Shown: positions 39,901-48,800 of the stretch, piece by piece
Layout of the letters: every line of letters begins with the position of its first letter
Position numbering within the stretch: the stretch's first letter is position 1
Source: Archilochus colubris
Lineage: Eukaryota; Chordata; Aves; Apodiformes; Trochilidae
Direction: 5' to 3'
Length of the DNA: 64,000 bases
NCBI GenBank assembly: GCA_023079485.1
Contig: CM041084.1
Location: 133,516,792-133,580,791 of the forward strand
The notes under the pieces: generated by a model
The model's input: the letters and a program-made list of their open reading frames with translations, nothing else
Databases searched by the model: none
Told to the model about the DNA's origin: nothing
Position numbers and translations under genes: made by a program

Positions 39901-41860
39901 TGGAGCAACTCTTTTTCATTGTAGATCTGGAACAGAAATTATTAAAATATTCTTCCAACAGCTGTCACCAGTTTCTAATTCATAACATGTCATGACATTT
40001 ATGGCAAAGTTTATGTATGCAGTATATTTTTGTACAATTAAATAGTACTGACACATCATATCTCACAGCTTACCAAGATCTCACAGCTGTCATTTAGTGA
40101 GCTTATGATACAGCCTCTCTATATTCTTGCTTTTAGTAAGGTATCAGCAACTTTCTGCTACTTATGAATGCAGGAGCTGCAAAGACTACGTAAAAGACAA
40201 GTAACATTTTAGATTAGCATTCCTGCTAAAGGTTCAGTAATTTTTATTACTACTAATTGAAAAAAAAAAAATCTGAAAACTGTATCCATCTACACATCTA
40301 TAAAAGAAAAATAAGACCCTGGAAAGGCTTTTCTTTCAAATTAGTGAATACTTACCAAAAACAACATGCTGGGCAGTAGAGACTTTACAAATAATTTAAA
40401 GTGGATCTCAGAATCAAAAATCAATCCTATAATTTAACTGTAGTACAAATTAAACTTAAATATCTTTTATATCTAAAGAGTAGGAGAAAATTTAGATTTG
40501 TTTTGAAATTTGATGTTGTCCTCTGAAATTTGTTAAATTGCTTTTTTAAAGTTCCTACCCCATAATTTAGCCATGACTTGTAAACTGCTGTCCAGTCTTT
40601 CAAGATGCAGGTGTGGGCCTAGTCCACCTCAGTAATAAATCTGCATGAAGGCTGGATTAGAATTCACAACACTACATTTATGGACATCTCAGATACTGAA
40701 CCTCCAAAAACTACCTCTGAATATATTTTTCAAGATTAACATCGACAAAAAATAACTGTATGATTAACTTGAGCTGATTTAAATGACAAAATACTAAAAG
40801 TGTATGACATTTTTGTCATGGCAGACCTAATGACAAACCTTAAGCAAAACCAACACATTAGACGTGAGAAGTGGTTGGGTGTAACCATCTACACGTATGC
40901 AGACTTAACTGGCTTAGTTCTGAAGCCTAAAATAGTATTTTAAGTGCAAAGCTTATATAATTTTACACATTTTAAAAAGGATAGATGAGTCCTTCTGACA
41001 GTTCAGATTGATGAGCGTGTAGTCTGAAGTACCTCCAGCATTATTGGGTTCTTCATAGCTATTATATATATATACACATACACACACACAAAGGCCAACA
41101 AGTAACAACACTAGAAGGTAGCTACACTTGGTTTAAGCACAAATTCATAATGACGATGGCATAAAAGCAAAACAAATTGATTAACGATACTTTCCACACT
41201 AACGCACCCCCGCACACCACCCTGCACCCCCTCGGCTGCGGGGCAACAGGAGTGACAGCGCGCGCAGAGCAGGAGCAGGCCCGGGCCATCCGGGGCCGCC
41301 TCACGCTGCCGGGAAGCAGGCAGAAAACGAACGGCAGCTGTGCAAGACAACTTATGCTTTCCACTCCCGAGAGTCAAACGAAAAGGAAGAAACTACGCCA
41401 AATCCGAAGAAGGAAAAAGAGGAGTTCTCCTCTGCCCCACGAGCGAGCAGCCCAGGGAGCTGCGCTGCCGGAGGAGAGGCTGTCCCGGGCTTCCTCTCAG
41501 CCATGACCGTGCTCTCCCTCCCTCACAGGGAAGGTCTACGAGCCTCTTTCCCCACGCGGCGCAGAAGCCCCGAGCTCCTCCCTCAGGAAGTGAGTTCCGA
41601 GCCGCCTCACGGGCCGGGCCGGGGCCCTGCAGCGTGTGGGAAAAAGAGACGGAGACGGCGACGTCGCGCCCAGGCCCAGGAGAGGCAGCAGCAGCTCCCG
41701 GTACCCCCTGCCACTTCTCCGCCCGTCCGGCCGCAGGGCTGGCTCTCCTGCCTTTGGGACAGCCACGTACCTCCTTCACGGAGAGGAACTCCAGCAGCGG
41801 GAAGACCAAGTGCCGGTCCAAGAAGTGTGCGATCTTGGTGGTCAGGTCGTACTCCGCCAT
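21899..41860 (-). CDS. EIF3E: Eukaryotic translation initiation factor 3 subunit E (13 coding exons)
   Basis: Joined exons (minus strand): 41860-41771, 39926-39812, 37202-37085, 35229-35187, 34734-34630, 32630-32505, 31731-31607, 30521-30395, 29219-29118, 28179-28070, 23545-23443, 23160-23026, 21937-21899. They give 445 codons plus TGA, in frame, with every intron GT-AG. The protein starts [14 protein letters not shown] and ends WATQDSGFY, which I recognise as eIF3e/INT6. It is a subunit of the cytoplasmic eIF3 complex, which recruits the 40S ribosome and contacts eIF4G. The family has an N-terminal helical repeat region with a leucine-rich export-type segment (about residues 8-28) and a C-terminal PCI domain (about 221-398), encoded here by exons 7-11. 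Apparent differences from the human protein as I remember it are few and mostly conservative: R9K, DDIP to DEIP, ADKHG to AEKHG, TYKDP to TYRDP, CES to CET, SINM to SIGM, NQNSRSE to NQSGRSE. Intron sizes run from 282 bp (intron 11) to 4524 bp (intron 10). Confidence 0.97.
22635..22664 (+). repeat. 15-bp tandem duplication
   Basis: TATGCATACACATAG at 22635-22649 is followed directly by TATGCATACACATAC. One base differs. Lies in EIF3E intron 12. Confidence 0.85.
23026..23160 (-). CDS. EIF3E: EIF3E exon 12
   Basis: Acceptor tcag|GGCCAT, 45 codons: [14 protein letters not shown]...[10 protein letters not shown]. The in-frame donor is GAG|GTTGGT, which overlaps a second possible donor 4 nt downstream (GTTG|GTATAAG). 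The upstream donor is required for the family C-terminus. Confidence 0.95.
23265..23315. repeat. A/T-rich simple repeat (TTAAA-like)
   Basis: Low-complexity run of A with regularly spaced TT, in the 282-bp intron 11 of EIF3E. It is about 105 nt upstream of the exon 12 acceptor on the gene strand. Confidence 0.8.
23443..23545 (-). CDS. EIF3E: EIF3E exon 11
   Basis: Acceptor ttag|CATGTT and donor CTG|GTAAGA. Translates (G)[17 protein letters not shown]...LDSKL, the winged-helix end of the PCI domain. Confidence 0.97.
23546..28069 (-). other. EIF3E intron 10 (largest intron)
   Basis: 4524 bp between the exons encoding the two halves of the PCI end. Very AT-rich. One weak CR1 3'-end scrap on the plus strand near 24925-24990; otherwise no gene, repeat family or RNA gene recognised. 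Confidence 0.85.
24925..24990 (+). repeat. Probable CR1 LINE 3'-end scrap
   Basis: Contains CCAGATGACTTCCAGAGGTC followed by CCTTTCAACTTA, close to the usual CR1 3' end. Too short for a firm call. Antisense to EIF3E, in intron 10. Confidence 0.5.
28070..28179 (-). CDS. EIF3E: EIF3E exon 10
   Basis: Acceptor gcag|GTGCTT and donor ATTGG|GTAAGA. Translates [15 protein letters not shown]...HQCISI plus the first two bases (GG) of a glycine codon finished by exon 11. Precedes the largest intron (4524 bp). Confidence 0.96.
29118..29219 (-). CDS. EIF3E: EIF3E exon 9
   Basis: Acceptor acag|GAATCC and donor ACA|GTAAGA, 34 codons. Translates [12 protein letters not shown]...[11 protein letters not shown] region. 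Confidence 0.97.
30395..30521 (-). CDS. EIF3E: EIF3E exon 8
   Basis: Acceptor ccag|GTATCT and donor CAG|GTAAGG. Completes a split glutamine codon, then [16 protein letters not shown]...VKVIQQ. PCI region. Confidence 0.97.
31607..31731 (-). CDS. EIF3E: EIF3E exon 7
   Basis: Acceptor ttag|TCTGTC and donor CCACA|GTAAGT. Translates [18 protein letters not shown]...DLFLYQP plus two bases. Start of the PCI region. Confidence 0.97.
32505..32630 (-). CDS. EIF3E: EIF3E exon 6
   Basis: Acceptor atag|GTTCCA and donor AAT|GTAAGT, 42 complete codons. Translates [14 protein letters not shown]...LKETIDNN. Confidence 0.97.
34630..34734 (-). CDS. EIF3E: EIF3E exon 5
   Basis: Acceptor tcag|TTTAGG and donor CTG|GTAAGT, 35 complete codons. 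Translates [12 protein letters not shown]...YLYFFRVL, helical repeat region. Confidence 0.97.
35187..35229 (-). CDS. EIF3E: EIF3E exon 4 (43-nt exon)
   Basis: Short exon with acceptor acag|GGACGG and donor GGT|GTAAGT. Translates [14 protein letters not shown] after completing the arginine codon split from exon 3. Too short to stand out as an ORF; placed by phase and by the family sequence. Confidence 0.96.
37085..37202 (-). CDS. EIF3E: EIF3E exon 3
   Basis: Acceptor tttag|CTTTGC and donor ACTAG|GTAATT. Translates [16 protein letters not shown]...MQST and two bases of an arginine codon. The donor GTAATT is one of the weaker ones in the gene. Confidence 0.97.
38700..38800 (+). repeat. CR1 LINE 3'-end fragment
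   Basis: Reads GGTTGGACTCTATGA, then GGTCCCTTCCAACCC and an imperfect GTGATTTC/TGTGATCT tail, as in CR1 3' ends. Antisense to EIF3E, in intron 2. Diverged and short. Confidence 0.65.
38987..39044 (+). repeat. Three diverged copies of an 18-20 bp unit
   Basis: CATTTTATACACAGG (38990), CATTCTATACACAGG (39010) and CACTCTATAAACAGG (39028) recur with flanking TT. A small local tandem amplification within EIF3E intron 2. Confidence 0.75.
39812..39926 (-). CDS. EIF3E: EIF3E exon 2
   Basis: Acceptor ccag|ATCTAC and donor CATG|GTAAGC. Translates [12 protein letters not shown]...YSDEIPH plus one base of the next codon. Part of the N-terminal helical region. Confidence 0.97.
39927..41770 (-). other. 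EIF3E intron 1
   Basis: 1844 bp. The 5' part (down to about 41205) is CpG-island sequence; the rest is AT-rich. It has a TA/CA microsatellite at 41063-41091. No repeat family or nested gene recognised. Confidence 0.85.
41771..41860 (-). CDS. EIF3E: EIF3E exon 1 (coding part, 30 codons)
   Basis: Encodes MAEYD...FLSVKE, the N-terminus with the leucine-rich export-type segment. The start is chosen because it matches the family N-terminus and has a strong Kozak context (A at -3, G at +4). The donor is GAG|GTACGT and the exon ends in phase 0. An in-frame ATG lies 39 codons upstream at 41977 with no stop between, but it sits inside a promoter element. Confidence 0.97.
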
Positions 41861-41863
41861 CTT
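41854..41863 (-). promoter_or_regulatory. YY1-type motif overlapping the EIF3E start codon
   Basis: AAGATGGCGG on the gene strand matches the YY1 core (AANATGGCGG) and includes the initiator ATG. YY1 sites just downstream of the start are common in housekeeping and translation genes. It also supplies the Kozak context. Confidence 0.5.
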
Positions 41864-41869
41864 GGCGAC

Positions 41870-41881
41870 GGGAAAGAAAAG
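41870..41881 (-). promoter_or_regulatory. Candidate TOP tract and transcription start of EIF3E
   Basis: On the gene strand CTTTTCTTTCCC begins with C followed by eleven pyrimidines and ends 9 nt before the ATG. A start at 41881 would give a 21-nt 5' UTR. EIF3E is a published member of the TOP mRNA class (eIF3 subunits e, f and h), which supports the reading. The exact start is inferred. Confidence 0.55.
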
Positions 41882-41933
41882 CGAGAGGCGGAGCCCGGCA
41901 GCAGCGGCGGCAGCGATTGCTCTTACGGACTTG

Positions 41934-41945
41934 CGCGCATGCGCG
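41934..41945. promoter_or_regulatory. NRF1-type palindrome (proximal)
   Basis: Contains GCGCATGCGC at 41935-41944, the core of the NRF1 consensus YGCGCAYGCGCR. It lies about 55 bp upstream of the candidate start site. Confidence 0.6.
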
Positions 41946-41970
41946 GGTACCGCCAGTCTTAAGCGCTCGG

Positions 41971-41982
41971 TGCGCATGCGCG
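41971..41982. promoter_or_regulatory. NRF1-type palindrome (distal)
   Basis: Second exact GCGCATGCGC, at 41972-41981 and 37 bp from the first. The pair suggests NRF1-driven expression. The ATG inside this copy is in frame with EIF3E. Confidence 0.6.
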
Positions 41983-42067
41983 GAGCCGGTCGCCGGGGAG
42001 GCGGGGCCGTGCGGGGGGGTACGGAGCGGGCTCAAGGTTTTGCAGTGGGGCCGTGGAGGGAATGGCT

Positions 42068-42139
42068 GGGCGGAACCTTGGGCGGAACCTTGGGCGGAAC
42101 CTTGGGCTGAGTCCTGGGCTGAGTCCTGGGCTGATCTCC
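42068..42139 (+). repeat. 12-bp minisatellite, six units
   Basis: Three exact GGGCGGAACCTT units (42068-42103), two GGGCTGAGTCCT units (42104-42127) and a diverged last unit GGGCTGATCTCC (42128-42139). All begin GGGC. The repeat lies in the CpG island about 190 bp upstream of the candidate EIF3E start; the first three units carry a GGGCGG GC-box-like core. Confidence 0.9.
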
Positions 42140-42535
42140 GCACTCCAGCTTGAGGCGGCTGCAGGGCCCGGCTGGGTGCGGGGTTAGTGGGTCCGGTGTC
42201 CCAGTGCGGAGGAGGCAGGACCCGGCCGGCGCCCCTGGCCCTGCCTGCGGCTCAGGGTGGGTGGAGGTGCCAGCAGAGCACTTAAGTGCTCAGAGAGGAT
42301 CTGTCTCATCTGGAGCCCGCTTCGTACAATTTGATTTCTGAGGTGGAGAACGTCTCCTCAGAGTGTTACAGAACAGCTTTTGGGTGTGAGTGCAGCCCCA
42401 CCGCTATGTGCTAAGGTGGGCACTTAACTTGTGTTCATCTGGTAAAGAGGATCTTGAGGGGGGCCCAAGCTGTCTTTGGCACCAAGTAAAATAGTTACTA
42501 GTGTTTGTTCATGCTGGCCATTTCACTGAGCTCGT

Positions 42536-42835
42536 AGTGGTTCAGAAACAGAATCACCAAGGTTGGAAAGGGTCATCAAGTTCATCTGATCATCAAGTTT
42601 AATTTATCAGCTCAGCACCACCATCCAACTAAACCATCTCCTCAAGTGCTGGGTTGACATATTTTTTTGAACATGTCCAGAGACAATGACTCCACCACTT
42701 CACTGGGCAGCTTGTTCTAGTGCCTGGCCATTCTGTCCATAAAGAAAATTTTCCTCACCTCCAATCTGAACCTCCCCTGCCCAATTGGAGTCCATTTCCT
42801 CTTATCACCAAGTACACAGAAGAGACCAGCCCCCG
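42536..42835 (-). repeat. CR1 LINE fragment, minus strand
   Basis: 3' end AATCACCAAGGTTGGAAAGG, then CTCCACCACTTCACTGGGCA, TTTTCCTCACCTCCAATCTG and GAGTCCATTTCCTCTTATCA. It starts less than 300 bp beyond the CpG island edge. Confidence 0.85.
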
Positions 42836-45800
42836 TGATAAAATGCAGTAAAAGAGGCTGGGGAGGAGGTGAACACTGGCTTACACAGTGCAGTCCAAGG
42901 AGTCGCTAATATTGATGATACCTTGGACACTTCTTGTAGCCAAGAGTAAACAGAATAGCAAGCTCACCAAGGTGTTATTTCACCAGAGCATAGAAAAATA
43001 TAAATGGTACTTTTTGCTTCTATGGTAAGTTTTCTGCTTGTTTTTGTTAGGACACACAGTTGATTCTAGTGAGTCAAGCCTCATCTCTTCACATAAAGCA
43101 TGACTCAAGCCTTTGTCTCAAAGAAAGTTCTCCATCCTTGAGCAGAGGCATAAATCATTTGCTTAATGAATCATGCAACCATAGACTATGGCAACTACAG
43201 TAGCTGTTTGTGCTTAAGTTAATGTAGCCCAAACTAGTTTTAGAGTTGGTTGGTTTGTTTTAAACAGAAATGGAAAATTAAAAATAAGGAGATAGTATGC
43301 TTACTAAGCCATTCCTCAAGTTGCTTGTGGTGTTCTTCCTACTTTAGCAGAAAGATGCAAATGCTACAGAATTCAGGGTGTGACAGGCTGGTTTTTAGAG
43401 GCAAGTCTTAGGAGCAGCTCAGAGATTACCATGGTAGAAGGTGTCCTGTGAGATAAAAAGAAGCAAAAAAGTGTACTTACACAGGATTAATAAATTAAGT
43501 TCTTCACCTGACTCTGAGTTATTAGAACTTTCATACACATCTGTGGTGTGCATATCTTTTTATATAGTAATGTTCTTTTCAGAACTTCATAACTGGAAAA
43601 GAATCTGTTTTTATCTACAAGACAATATTTTTCATATTACTTATAGATACTATTTGCTTTAAATGGTACTTATACCTACATATCACTGATGGCATACATA
43701 ATCTCTAATGATGTGCCCCATACTACTCTTTCCAGAGTGACTGTGTGGGTTCCACCACAGCCTGTTTGAACTTGCTGTTGATTGTGCCTCCTTCCTGCAC
43801 TCAACTTACAAAGCTGCCAGGGAAAGGTCTGCAGAAATACAAAAGGCTGAAGTGTCCAAGGCACTGCAGAGAGCTTAATTCCTTTCAATAAGTGACTACC
43901 TGCAAGAAAGAAGTACACTAATGACTAAAAGAGTGTAATAAAATAGCTGGGGAGAGCCCCTTAGGAGGAAGACCAGCACAACAATACTGTAGCAAGAGTA
44001 CCTGTCAGAACAACTGTTGTTTATTCCAAAGCTGAATGTACCCTCTGCTGGGTACTGCTCTTCTGGAAAAAAAAAAAAAAAAAAAAAAAAGAAAAGCATC
44101 ACTAAGTGCTTTAGCTATATATCATTTGCTGAAATGCCTATGTCCTGAAATTTGTTCTAAAATACACTTAAGCTTTCACAGTCTAAGCCAGTCTTCACTG
44201 AATAACTGGAAATTTTAGTTTGTTTTGAACTTTTGCACAAACACCTGACCGAGGGATCGCACAAGGCATTGGAACCTCAAGGCCAAATTTTAATTTTGAT
44301 AGACCAGACTTGAAGCTGAAGTGCTTTAACCGAGAAGAGTGCTTCCCTTTCTAGAAATTCAGTCCAGTGTACCTAAGATTGCTTGTTTGGTTCACAAAAT
44401 AAAAGCTTTTTGGCTAGAATGATGTAGAAAAATATCGTAAGAAAACCAACAGGAATGTATCTTGATCTCTTGGTTTCATAGTTCTCAACTAGAAACTTTT
44501 GTCTCAAGGATTTCTTTTACATAATTGGTTGTCACTTGCCTTATTGTTAACATAACAGTGGAATCCGAAGTTTTCTAAATTGTTAGAATTAAATAATCAC
44601 CAGGAAATCATAGCAAATATTTGTTCACATTATCAAAAGCAAATTAAATACTATTAACTTCTTCCATATCCATGACACAGAATATAGACTATATGGTTCT
44701 AATCTTATGTACAGGTTGGTATTTATAATTCAGAAATGTGGGTTTTTTTGTCTTAATGTGGCTGATGTCTGAAAAAAAAAAAAGATGTTCATTCCCACAT
44801 TTCAGAAATATATTTGTTAAAATAAAAATATTCCTAAAATCAAGAATGTCACATCCAGAAGAATTCACTGCTCTCACCTATTTGTGGATAGCAATTCAAT
44901 TTCCACTGTGTATCTCATAATTCGTATGAATGATCATAAAATAGAAAATGACAGTGTTGTTGTGTTAGGAGGTTTTCATGTCTTGGAAGAATGGTCATAC
45001 TACAAAACTGAGTGCAGCAATACTTGCCTGATTGTGCTGTACAAATGAGTGCTATTAGGCTCTGTGCTCAGCCTTCAATGTGACATTTTCTGGTTTTTAT
45101 ACAAAAGGTAACAATTTATTGAACTCTTGTGTTCTGATGCTCAGCAATTTTTTGACTCAAGTTACTGAATAGAAGTCAGTCAGTTCGAATTCTCTCTCTT
45201 GAGGTTTCAAACAAATTTAAGTTTTTGTAAAACAGGTAAATGGAATACTTTTATCTTCCATAAAGGTAATAAAGAGCAACAGAAAAAACAAAGATACAGT
45301 TGATTTCTAAAGAAAGGAGTCTTATGTGTACATTCCTCTTGTGAGAGAAAAGATTTCCTGTCTCATTGCTTACCAAATACAGGATACCCATCAGAAAAAA
45401 GGCTCAAGAGCTGACTCTTATACATGTAGATGTCTGCAGAGTTACATCCTCTTAAGAAATCCAGCATATATCATAATACACTGGTACCTGATAGGGTTAA
45501 AATTATTATTGCAAGGAAACTCCTATGACTTGTGGCTTTGATCCTGTTCTTAATCCATTGCCTTGCTTTATTTAGAGAATGCAGTATAGCAAGGGGAACC
45601 TTTTAGACAGAAATAGTCCTTACTGTTCCTGTGGTACAATTTTGATTTTTTTCATCGACTTAGCAAGAAAAGGTAGGAGAATGTTTAGCTTGATTTGAAA
45701 ATAACAAATGTTTTTTCATTGTTACAGCTCGTCCAGTTCTTTGCTTTCAAGAGAGATTTGAAAGGCCTGTTAGAAGGCAGAGGTAGATCTGGGAATTACA

Positions 45801-48800
45801 GAAGACTTCAGCAAGCTTAATTGGATTGCTTAGCAATAAATGAGTTTGGCTCTATAAGTATGACAGAGTGTACTTTGAATATACAAAACAAGGCAAAGGA
45901 AATTGTAAGTAAAGCTTTTTATACCAAAGTATTGGAAGCAGTGGGGAAGGGCAAAATTTAATCTGAAGTCTTTATTATTGGCAGTGATGGATGAGCATTA
46001 AAGAAAGAGGCTTCAGTTTCCAATCTCAAGTTGTTTGCAGCAGAGAGTGCTGCAGAAAAAGCATTGGCGTTCAAGGATACTTGAACTGGAGAGCCGAGAA
46101 ACAAATGAGGTTTTTTAAAATATACATGTTCCAAAGTTATTTTTCAAAATAGCATATATTAAGGGATACAATAAATTATGTGTTAAGTAACTTGAAATTC
46201 ACTAGGAAGACTTTTGCTCTTGTGATTTATTAAAAAAAAAAGGATCAAACAGCTCTTACTGCATCTTTCTGGGTCCTTGACTGTTGGATCAACTTAGGTT
46301 CAGTTATGAAAATTTAAACATTTGTGGAATTATGGTATATGAAAGCATGAGCTGAATGTGATGCAGATACTTATATCACCAGGCTTTTTAATGTAATTTG
46401 AGAACCATCTGAATTCGATATAAACATGGGTTTAGCCACAAGTCTTTTATTGTTTCATGGTAATTTTTTGTCCCAGATATATTTTCTGACTGTGACTTTA
46501 AAAATTTGCTCCTCTCGTCTTTGTTAAGGAAATGGCTTGATACTATTTTAGGCTAAGATGTTTACTTCCAAGCTTTAATATTTTAAAATGTTTTGAAAAT
46601 AATTCTAATACATTGAAAATGGAAAGGGTATTTGTTTCATGAAGACTTTAGTGTAAGAGTTGCAAACTGCAAGCATTATGTAACTAGTGGGTGCATTTCT
46701 TGAAGCAGAACATCTTTTTGAGCTTTTTCCAAGTAAGGAAGACAAAATCATTTTTTGTCATGTTCAGATGTGTTAGGTAGTCCCAACAGAAGTTTAACAG
46801 ATTGTAATGAATTAATTTTTGCTGTGATTTTGTCTTTGGTTATATTGTAAATGTTACTTCTTTATTTAGTTACTGCATTATTTTGTTATTTAGTTACTGC
46901 ATTACTTTGATGAACCTGGTCATCTTCCTATATGGCACATTATGAATACCATATTGCTCTAATAAGGGCTGCAGATGTATAACGTCCACAACCTTAATTT
47001 GATCCTAAATAAAGGATCTTAAAATATCTGGGCAAAAGTAGTGTCCTAATTTAAACACTATGTATTCCCTGCTTGATATCTAGGTTTGTTTAAAACCAGT
47101 CAGCTCTGCTCCTGAGGTCTACAGCTCTTAAAATAGATGTTGCACAACCTTCTCATAAGCCTTACTAATTGGAGCATAAATAGAGAAACACAATAAATTT
47201 ATGTTCATGTAAACTAGCCCAAAAGTTTAAGGGGAAAAACCAAGGAAAGACATATATAATGCTTGATACTTTTTCCATTTTTTTTAGTTTCAAAATTCAT
47301 ATCATTGTAATCAGGCGGTGAGCGTGGCCATGAACTAAAATACATCAGAGAACAGTTCAGAATCCAAACCAACTAGAAGGGAGTTGTGTTTCCTTCACTT
47401 CTCTTTGTTTTCATACCTGCAATTTTATTTTTTTTTCATAAACCATCCCACTGTGCAGCCAATCCTGAGTTACCTCAAATGCCTCATTTCACCTCACAGA
47501 ATGACATGGTATCATTTTCTTGCAGCAAGACCAATTTTAAAGGCAAGAGAGGCTTGGGCTTGTTGTCTGGGCAAGTGAACAATGCAGGTGTGATAAATAA
47601 GTTGAGAAGTTCTTCTATCCAAACCATAAATATTGCTCTGAGGAAATTATCTGGACATTGGTTTTAGGTATCTTAGGAAGAATTTATTATCAAAAAATGG
47701 GAGAACTCTTTCAAATAGATGGTTCCCTCCCAGCTGCATGTTTACCTGCCTGTACTGAAGAAATACTTTGTAATTTCTCAGGATTGTTTGCTAAGCACTC
47801 TGCTGTCATCCTGCCCTCTTAATTGGGGTCTAGGCTTTCTGCAGTGACATGGAGAATGGGGTATCAGAGATCTCAGCCTCATGCCCATTCTCCTGCCCCA
47901 TTATGTAATGGGACAGGACTGGGGCTGGCAAGCCTCATCCTGCCTGCTTTTGGTAGCTTCACAGAAGTGAGTAGCTTGGGAAAAGGTGGTGGTAAATACT
48001 TGCAGGTAGTGCTAAATGCCTCTGGGGATCTCTCTGGGGCATATAGCATGGATTTAAGGACAATCTGGAAACATCATATGAGCATGCTGCATAAACACAG
48101 GCAGGGTGTTTCACCTTTGGATGCTTTTATTGTACCTTCATACAGGAGATCATGATAATGGTCAGTTACGATAGCAAATCCTACAAGAAAGCTGTACTCA
48201 ACCTAATACATCCATTGCCTTTTGCATGAGTGTCAGATTGCTTTTGTTCAGAAAGGATGGGAATCTGCTCCAGGCTGCAGGCTCTTAGCTTGTAGTGTTC
48301 CTAGGTAGAGCAGAGTAACCAACAGGCCATGGTGCATCTGGGTACTTGGGTTAATTCAAGCACTAAGATTAGAGCTTTTACCCCACTAGATGATCACACA
48401 CACTCTTTCTTTCCCTCAGCATTATGTTCAGTAGGTCTTGACTTCCCTTCCCAGCAGAGAGGCCACTGGTAGCCCAGGAATGCTAAGGACAAAGTCGTGT
48501 TGGATTGTGTTGTGCTGCTGCTTGCAGTTACTGGCCTCGGGCTTTACAGACCAAGGTTCCTGAGCACCCCCTGGCAGTCATTTCCACACACACCCCTGAT
48601 TGCCTGGATCTTTCATCCAGTTGGGATTTTCACTGCCTTCTTTCCAGGCCCCTTTTCTTCTCTCCAAAGTGATTTGCTTTTTTTCAGGGAACCCTTCTTT
48701 GAGGCCCCAAGCCTCCCATTTTCTCAAGTAGTCTATGTGTAGAAACACAATGCATGATCAGCCTCCTAATTGGGGATTCTCTCTCTGTATTAATTGGTGG

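Larger units (their letters stand above)
41205..42260. promoter_or_regulatory. CpG island / EIF3E promoter region
   Basis: CpG dinucleotides and G+C rise abruptly from the AT-rich surroundings near 41205 and fall back near 42260. The island covers the 5' part of intron 1, exon 1 and the upstream promoter. No TATA box is seen in front of the predicted start, so this is a housekeeping-type promoter. Such islands often fire in both directions, but no divergent gene is identified on the plus strand. Confidence 0.85.

Noticed and set aside
41340..42153. Long plus-strand ORFs (up to 256 codons) and several minus-strand ORFs over the CpG island
   Set aside because: Stop codons are scarce in G+C-rich sequence, several frames are open at once, and the translations are arginine/alanine/proline-rich without any family match. 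Only the minus frame containing MAEYDLTTK is real, and only down to 41771.
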